From: Bisporella sp. PMI_857
Taxonomy: Eukaryota > Ascomycota > Leotiomycetes > Helotiales > Helotiaceae
NCBI GenBank assembly: GCA_021307315.1
Contig: JAJSPD010000031.1
Location: forward strand, 248,001 to 312,000
DNA length: 64,000 nt
Direction: 5' to 3'
Under the pieces are notes generated by a model. It saw nothing but the letters and a program-made list of their open reading frames with translations, was not told the DNA's origin and did not search any database. The translations under genes were made by a program, and so were the position numbers. Below, one piece after another: positions 57,674 through 64,000 of the stretch (positions are counted from its first letter, which is position 1; each line of letters opens with the position of its first letter).

Positions 57674-59105
57674 ATGCGTAAGTCCTAGTTGCATATTTTA
57701 TTTTATTTAATTTGCCAAACAAATCTTTGAAAGCAGCTGTCTCAGCTCGTATTATGTCTATCTTCTTTCTCTGTCTTCAATTTGAGCTTTTTAAAGCCGT
57801 TCGGAACCTGGCGGCTTTATAGCGAAGCTCAAGATATATAGTGCTAACCTAGTCGCAGCTGTTTACTTTGCCAAAGAAGCCTTTTGGGGTCGTATAGACT
57901 GGCTACCGGAGCCGCCAAACCCATGGACAGCTGCCAAAGTTGTTGTGGTGGTTGCGATTCTTGGTCTTCTAAAATGGTACTCAATGGGAACGTACAATAC
58001 TTCGGAGCGGCAGATGCACGGAAAGGTTGTGATGTTGACAGGTGGGACGTCTGGCATTGGAGCTACTGTGGCACTGGAACTTGCAACTCGCGGAGCTCAG
58101 CTTGTCCTTTTAACCCATCAACCTCCCTCGGACTATTTCATCGCCCAATACATTGAGGACCTGCGAGAGAAGACTGGAAACGAACTGATCTACGCCGAAC
58201 AAGTAGACTTGTCAAGTCTGTATAGTGTGCGACAGTTTGCGACGAAATGGATAGATAATGCGCCGCCACGACGGCTGGACATGGTTATACTCTGTGCAGC
58301 AACTCTAACTCCACCTGGGAAAGGTCGAGTCCTTACGCCAGAAGGGCTGGAAGAAAATTGGGTGGTTAACTATCTTGCAAATTTTCACTTGCTTGGCATC
58401 TTGAGCCCAGCTTTACGAGCCCAGCCTTCAGATCGCGATGTACGAATCATTTTCACAACATGTTCTTCGTATATCCATGCGCCACCCATCGATGATGGTA
58501 CTGCAGCGATGAGCAAAAAACAATGGTCAACTTCAAAGGCATACTCCCGAAGTAAATTGGCATTGATGGTCTTTGGTCAGGCGTTTCAGAAGCATTTGGA
58601 TGCATACAAGAGACCCGATGGTGCACCAATGAATGCACGAGTTGTGTTTGTGGATCCTGGATATTCGAGGACACCAGGAATGCGTAGGTGGTTGAGTAGA
58701 GGAACACTATGGGGACTAGCGTTATATGTATTGCTATTGCAGAATGCATGGATATTTCTCAAGAGCGCGGAAGGAGGCGCCCAGAGTATCCTGTATGCCG
58801 CAATGGAAGCCACGCTTGGACGTGGTGGAGGTGGAAAGTTGATTAAAGAGTGTCAAGAGCTGGCCTATGCAAGAGCTGATGTTAAGGATGAACTAGTGGC
58901 CAAGAAGCTTTGGGAAGGTAGCGAAAAACTGATTGAAAGAGTAGAGAGAGAAGAAGCTGTTCGAAGAGCTTTGGCTAAAAAAGAGAAGGAAAATTCCAAG
59001 AAGAACAATGGTGCAGGCAAGATTACAGAGATCCACGAGGATTCAGCGACTGGAACTGGAACGGAAGCCAAGTCAAAAACACGAAAGCAGCGGAAAGCAA
59101 AATGA
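57674..59105 (+). CDS. Membrane-anchored short-chain dehydrogenase (ENV9-like)
   Basis: Two exons: a 4-nt first exon (57674..57677, ATGC) and 57859..59105, joined across a 181-bp intron with GTAAGT donor and GTGCTAACC branch site; 416 aa. The join gives M-P-V-Y-F-A-K..., and without it the first usable ATG (57987 region) would remove the membrane anchor KVVVVVAILGLLKWY. The cofactor motif TGGTSGIG is at 62-69, Ser in FTTCSSY, and Tyr230/Lys234 in AYSRSK. In place of NAG the sequence is LCAAT. The C-terminal 60 residues are Lys/Glu-rich. Membrane-anchored SDRs of this type, such as yeast Env9, are associated with lipid droplets; substrate unknown. Confidence 0.82.
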
Positions 59106-59640
59106 GACGTGGTTGGGATATGTGTCACATTCCACCCAATACAAAGAAACGATGTCTGTCTGCCACGGCTCTCTCAATAGCGGTGGTTAGTCAAGTAAAA
59201 GACTCTGAGGCTGCTATGTATTGAGGAGACCGATACAAAGCGTACCATTCCAAGACGTCAGTCGAACTTGGAATAGGAAGGAATAAATTGATAGCAAATA
59301 GAGAACTTTGAAGCATACTATCATCAAAAAAGTGGTCATAAAATAGCACTGATCTCACCACTAAACAGCCGCTGTACCAATTTGACATTATATATCTATC
59401 AGATGATGGAAGTTGAAACTGGCGATCGGTAGGACACGCTGTAAGAGTCATATTAGGTATTCATAGCAGAAATCATTAGATTTTGATTGCGTAAGGGCGG
59501 CGATTCGTCCAATAGGCTTCCTGTACGAAAGGACTCTTATGTACCACAGCAAGACGCCGCCAGAGTTCAGTACGCCATCGCCCAGTACCATCACCAAGCC
59601 TCATCTATCACCCACTGCCCACAGGCTTCCTATGCCATCT
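59106..59640. other. Intergenic between convergent genes
   Basis: Nothing supported beyond 3' untranslated sequence. Confidence 0.6.
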
Positions 59641-60029
59641 TCACATGCAATTGGCCCACTTTCCATGGCCTTGGCCAAGCCAAACAGTGCACTGTGCATA
59701 ATCGCTTGAGCACTATCAGCCATCACATTAGCTCTCCTTCCACTCATAGATTTGAGCAAGCTTACAGGCGTAGCGGGGTCGCAGAAGATGATGACATTTG
59801 TGAAGTGGCAGGCGTTGGTGTGCTTGCGGCAGCCCTATTATGCTATCAGTGAAGGTGACGGCCAGGCGTGAAGGAGGTGACTTACAGAGATTGCGTACGT
59901 GGGGTCGCCGACAAGCTCGACGCGTATTAAGTCAAGATTGAAACTGTGGGAATTTTCGTCGTGAGGGGCTGGCAAGGCGATCGCGAGGGCGAAGGCTTGT
60001 ATGGAGACGAAGATGGAGGTGGGCTTCAT
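59641..60029 (-). CDS. Small secreted cysteine-containing protein
   Basis: Three exons, 60029..59886, 59834..59766 and 59691..59641, joined across GTAAGT...TAG (51 bp) and GTAAGC...CAG (74 bp) introns, all phase 0; 87 aa. Residues 1-20 form a signal peptide ending near ALP-AP. The mature part is about 67 residues with five Cys (C50, C57, C66, C72, C86), four of them in blocks GCRKHTNACHF, IFCDPATPC. Nothing in it matches a known family. Size, signal peptide and Cys content fit a candidate secreted effector or antimicrobial-like protein, but no activity can be stated. An odd Cys number is unusual for a fully disulfide-bonded protein. Confidence 0.65.
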
Positions 60030-61223
60030 TTTGATTAATGAGGTCGAGTTTATGTGGTTTGGTTTTGGTCTGGTCGTGATATGCTTTGGAAATGGTATTA
60101 TGTGGAAGAAATATCGGATATCAAATACACGGAATTGGGGTTTTTTGGTGGCAGAGAGTTCTTTGGTGAGTCTAATCTTGGAAAGGTGAGGCAGGTACTC
60201 AGAGTATTTGCCTACCGATAACCATCCAAACGTACCAGTTCGCTGTCCTAAATTGAAAGCTATCCGAGCATCATATTTCACTGTATAAATTGGGTTTCCT
60301 TATATGTTCGTTTTTTCATATTCTATATAGCACAAGGGTACATCTATCTTGGTTCACTCGAATATGATGATTTCTCTATGACTAAAATGATATTTGATAC
60401 TCAGGATTACTTTTAACGGTCAATGCCTTCTAATGGCGTGCTAGCAAAATTACGAAGCATTCATACCACGTTACGTCTCACTGGCATCTATGATATTTGA
60501 AAGATTCAAAAGTGAGTTCAGCTGAGGGCCTCTTTGTACTTCGTAAAAGTATGGATGAATATTCCTAAACTTGTTTTTTTCGTGCTCAGTTCACACCAGC
60601 CTCTCTTGCTCTGGAGAAAGGCGCGTCATAAAACATCCCTATTATTTTCGACTGGACTACTAAGCAATTCCCAAATAGCCATCGGGTGAGCGATGCCATC
60701 GGAGGTAGGAATGATCGCATCACTTTGTCAATTCATTTAAAGATAGGAGGTTTGCTTCCCGAAGAGTGCTCAGAAACATTCCAGTACTAGGCAGGAGATT
60801 AAGGCCGTGTCCGTTCTTTAGCTGTATCTCGACTCACACAGTATACTACCGTGAAAGCAAAAGAGATACTTCCAGGAAGAAAAAAAAAGGCACAGTCCAC
60901 AAGCTAGATACCTTTTTGTCAAGAATCGTAATATAACCATCACTCAAAGTAAAGTCAAAAATGCCTTCAGGCCCAACTACACTGCGCATGAAACCTTAAT
61001 GGCCAGTTCACTTGTAGTTAGTTGCGTTCATAAACCGATGAGATAGGAAGCGAGGACATATAAAAAAGGAAGATCAGATCTTGGAGTTGATACATTGATA
61101 ATTCCTGGCTAAGTCCAGGTATAACCCATGCCCACTGCGCTTGAATAACCGTGCAAATATATAGCACATTTTTACTGTAGACCAGGTGCTCATGCGCATG
61201 TGGGTATAACCCAATTTCATATT
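60030..61223. other. Intergenic, nothing recognised
   Basis: 1.2 kb AT-rich spacer upstream of the small secreted protein and downstream of ESF2. No repeats or RNA genes seen. Confidence 0.6.
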
Positions 61224-62192
61224 TCAGAAAATTTTGCTCAGAACTCTCTTTACCTGGTCCGGTTGAACATCTGGCTGTTTCTTCGACGCGACAGCATGCT
61301 GAGTGAAATTCCGTGGCCGCTCTCCACCCTTCTTTTGCTTCTTCGCAGCCATTTCTGCTTCGTCTCCTCCAGCATTTTCTTCTTTCTTTCGTTTTGCTGC
61401 CTGCTTTGCCTCCCTCGTCTCCCAGATCTTGGCTCTCGCTGCATTTTTAATAAACTCCTTATTTTCCTTCGTGGTTTTGCTAATTTCAGCTCTCATGCGC
61501 GCTGACTTCTCAGCATTCTCAGCTGCGATCTCTTCCGTAAGGTTATTCCATTTGAAATGTTTCAGATACAGCAAAGTCCACACGTCGTCGCGATAATATG
61601 TACCCTTTTTACCGCCGATAGTTTGCGCATTCAGTAACTCGCAGGCCTTTTTCGCGTCTTTCTTACTGACAAATTCCACCCATCCATCCGTGAACGATCG
61701 TTTTTTATTTCCTCCATTGCGAACTCGCCTAGTATGAGAGGCAGGGTCTTCTGGGGTCAGAAAGATACGATTGATGGCTCCATAAGGTTCGAGAAGGGAT
61801 CTGAGCTTTGTTGGCTTCATAAATGGAGGAATTCGCGACAGGTAAACGACGCCGGACTTTCTTATCGCCTTCTCAGACGCAACCAGGTTTTTCTTAGTGA
61901 GAGGTTTCGATACACCTGGCAGATCAGACGCCCTTCGAGTTCGTTGCGGCTTCATCTTTACTTCTGGTTCTTCCACATGGGTATCCTCTGCCTCTTTAAT
62001 ATCATTCTCGTGCACCTCTTCCAGCTCTTCATCATCACTACCGTCACTGACATCGCTATCGACTTTTCGGCGCTTCAAGCTTCTATTTCCCTTCTGCCGC
62101 ACTTCAATGTCCGAATTGTACCCTTCACTAACGCTGGCATCCTCGTCACTATCGTGGAGGCCAAGGAAGTCGCCATGGGTACGGGTTGCCAT
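61224..62192 (-). CDS. esf2: ESF2-like pre-rRNA-processing RRM protein
   Basis: Nucleolar RNA-binding protein of the small-subunit processome (ESF2/ABT1 family), which works with the DEAD-box helicase Dbp8 in yeast. Single exon, 322 aa from MATRTHGDFLGLHDSDED at 62192; an ATG 36 codons upstream lies in the divergent promoter and is unlikely. The N-terminus is acidic and Ser-rich. The RRM runs from GVVYLSRIPPFMKPTKLRSL, through GAINRIFLTPED and DGWVEFVSKKDAKKACELLN. The conserved WTLLYLKHFKWNNLTEEIA block and a Lys/Ala-rich helix follow. Start codons of this gene and the aldehyde dehydrogenase are 294 bp apart. Confidence 0.93.
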   Translation of the reverse strand: MATRTHGDFLGLHDSDEDASVSEGYNSDIEVRQKGNRSLKRRKVDSDVSDGSDDEELEEVHENDIKEAEDTHVEEPEVKMKPQRTRRASDLPGVSKPLTKKNLVASEKAIRKSGVVYLSRIPPFMKPTKLRSLLEPYGAINRIFLTPEDPASHTRRVRNGGNKKRSFTDGWVEFVSKKDAKKACELLNAQTIGGKKGTYYRDDVWTLLYLKHFKWNNLTEEIAAENAEKSARMRAEISKTTKENKEFIKNAARAKIWETREAKQAAKRKKEENAGGDEAEMAAKKQKKGGERPRNFTQHAVASKKQPDVQPDQVKRVLSKIF

Positions 62193-62486
62193 TGTGAGCG
62201 ATATATGGCTATGTGTGAGAGGATTGCATTGATTCAAAAAAGTTGTTGTCCCGATAACAATTTTTGTGGGGCCGACAGTAGTGGGCGAGCACCCCTGCAA
62301 TCGACCTTTTGAGGCCTAACTGCTCAGGGTCCGACTGATGGTGCTGAATGCGGGGCTGGAGGGGCAACAATCATTCATTATCATGACTCTCAGGAGAAAA
62401 AAGAGCTTCATCCCACTCTAATCTACACTTCTTATACCTGAAATCTCCGTCAATAAACTCAGAGACACTAATTGTATCATCAAGAA

Positions 62487-63993
62487 ATGGTCACCATGTC
62501 TGCCGAAACCATTACTACGATTTCTCCTACCACAAACAAAGCTGTGGTCACTAGAACAGGCATATCGCCTTCTGAAGTCGAACAGCTGCCAATTCAAGCC
62601 ACCGAAGCATTCAAGACCTTCAAGAAGACCACGTTGAAAGAGAGACAAGATATTATCAAGAAAGCTCTTAAGCTGCTCAGTGAGAAGCAAGATGCTCTCG
62701 CTAAGGAACTCACAGAGCAGATGGGTCGGCCTATTGCTTACACTGCCAAAGAGGTCACAACGGCTGTGAAAAGAGGCGAATATCTGCTGAAGATCAGCGA
62801 AGATGCTCTAAAGGACACTGATGGCGAGGCAGAGAAGGGATTTAAGAGGTTTATTCGAAAGGTTCCAGTTGGACCTGTGCTCGTACTGTTCGCATGGAAT
62901 GTAAGTTTCGCCTCAGCAGCATGAGATATGGATTTTGACATATTGTAGTACCCATATCTAATCCTCGTCAACTCCCTTGTTCCAGCTCTACTTGCAGGCA
63001 ACACCGTTATTCTAAAGCCATCGCCACAGACACCCACAATTGTTGAGCACATATCAGAGATATTTACAGAAGCTGGTCTTCCTCCAAATGTTATTCAGTA
63101 CTTTCACTCTGGCTCTCCGCTCATCATCGAGGCTGTTGTGAGAGATCCGAGGGTAGCACTTGTATGCTTCACAGGTTCCGTGGCTGGCGGCCTAGCGGTG
63201 CAGAAAGCGGCAGCAGACAGAGTGGTCAATGTAGGTCTCGAACTTGGTGGCAAGGATCCAGCATACATTAGATCAGATGTTGATGTAGCCTGGGCTGCTG
63301 AGGAAATTGTTGACGGGGCCGTGTTCAATTCTGGCCAAAGCTGTTGTAGCCTAGAACGGATATATGTTGATGAGAAGATACATGATGAGTTTGTGGAGAA
63401 GCTTCAAGGTGTGCTCAAGGGTTACAAGCTTGGGGACCCATTTGATAAGGAGACTCATGTCGGCCCTGTTGTATCGAAGAGGTCGAAGGAAACAATTGAA
63501 GCTCACATCAAAGACGCCTTAGACAAGGGTGCCAGGGATGTAACACCAGAGAACAAGTCTTTCGAGCAGCCTCCGCCCGATGGCAATTTCGTCAAGCCGA
63601 CTCTTTTGATCGGAGTCGACCACAGTATGACAGTCATGACAGAAGAAACTTTCGGCCCTGTTATCCCAGTCATGAAGGTCAAAAGCGATGAAGAGGCCGT
63701 CGGCCTCATGAACGACAGTGAATTTGGCCTTACTGCCTCTATATGGACGAAAGATACAGACAAGGGGTTTGAGCTAGCAGAAACGGTAGATGCTGGCACA
63801 GTTTTCGTGAATCGATGCGATTTCCCAAGCCCAGTAAGTCCTATTGCTCGATTTGCTTACCAGATACTGATATACGTAGGACCTTGCATGGACCGGTTGG
63901 AAGAATTCAGGTAAAGGTGTTACTTTGAGCAAATTTGGTTTTGAACAATTTGTCAAACTGAAGAGCTTCCATGTGAAGGAGTACCCGAAATAG
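62487..63993 (+). CDS. NAD(P)-dependent aldehyde dehydrogenase
   Basis: Exons 62487..62900, 62949..63833 and 63880..63993 (introns 48 and 46 bp), 470 aa. Active-site elements are all present: oxyanion Asn138 in FAWN/YPY at the first junction, LKPSPQTP cofactor Lys, GFTGS-type loop CFTGSVAGG, general base Glu236 in GLELGGKDP and nucleophile Cys270 in FNSGQSCCSLER. The ending TGWKNSGKGVTLSKFGFEQF is typical of the family. An in-frame ATG three codons further (62496, MSAETITTISP) is an equally good start. The short fungal form without a mitochondrial presequence suggests a cytosolic enzyme; substrate unknown. Confidence 0.94.
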
Positions 63994-64000
63994 GCAGTTA

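Noticed and set aside
53627..59105. Possible mycosporine or other secondary-metabolite cluster around the ATP-grasp gene
   Set aside because: Neighbours are a 4E-T-like protein, a G-patch protein and a lipid-droplet-type SDR; no cyclase, methyltransferase, synthase, transporter or regulator accompanies it.

Overview
The window is nuclear DNA of a filamentous ascomycete, most likely a leotiomycete-like Pezizomycotina (the class is inference). Genes are interrupted by many short introns of about 47-100 bp, with GTAAGT-like donors, CTAAC/CTAAT branch sites and YAG acceptors. The proteins are typical fungal families: JEN1, MIA40, IML1, URB1, ESF2, REX4, YKE4, ESA1. Exon structures below were assembled by hand, keeping reading phase and family continuity across each junction.

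Layout: 1-3740 carries the 5' end of a MYST acetyltransferase (minus) head to head with a REX4-like exonuclease, then a cyclopropane-fatty-acid-synthase-like methyltransferase. 3741-11600 is gene-poor and holds decaying genes: a damaged Zn2Cys6 regulator and a stop-riddled relic. 11600-19000 has an acylphosphatase with a 13-nt microexon, a secreted Ser/Thr-rich wall protein, a small basic protein, an intracellular GH5 enzyme and a glycine-zipper protein. 19500-28000 has a JEN1-type carboxylate transporter, a YKE4-type ZIP zinc transporter and a large secreted six-hairpin glycosidase-like protein. 29400-34800 has thiamine pyrophosphokinase and MIA40, pushed apart by a fresh LTR element, then an OM14-like mitochondrial membrane protein. 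36000-38200 has a short-chain dehydrogenase and a small PY-motif protein. 40000-49600 has the IML1/URB1 divergent pair. 50400-55300 has a 4E-T-like RNA-associated protein and a membrane-anchored ATP-grasp ligase. 56700-64000 has a G-patch protein, an ENV9-like SDR, a small secreted Cys-rich protein, ESF2 and an aldehyde dehydrogenase.

The most interesting structure is 30478-32294: a complete but Gag-only Ty1/copia-type LTR retrotransposon. It has two 153-bp LTRs with no difference seen by eye, a TAGTC target duplication, a primer-binding site matching the anticodon arm (not the 3' end) of initiator tRNA-Met, a polypurine tract and no pol. It has split the roughly 330-bp divergent promoter between thiamine pyrophosphokinase and MIA40. 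A MysC-like ATP-grasp ligase standing apart from any mycosporine cluster is the second item of note. Apart from IML1/URB1 (nutrient signalling and ribosome assembly) and several mitochondrial genes near each other, neighbouring genes do not form an obvious pathway; there is no convincing secondary-metabolite cluster.
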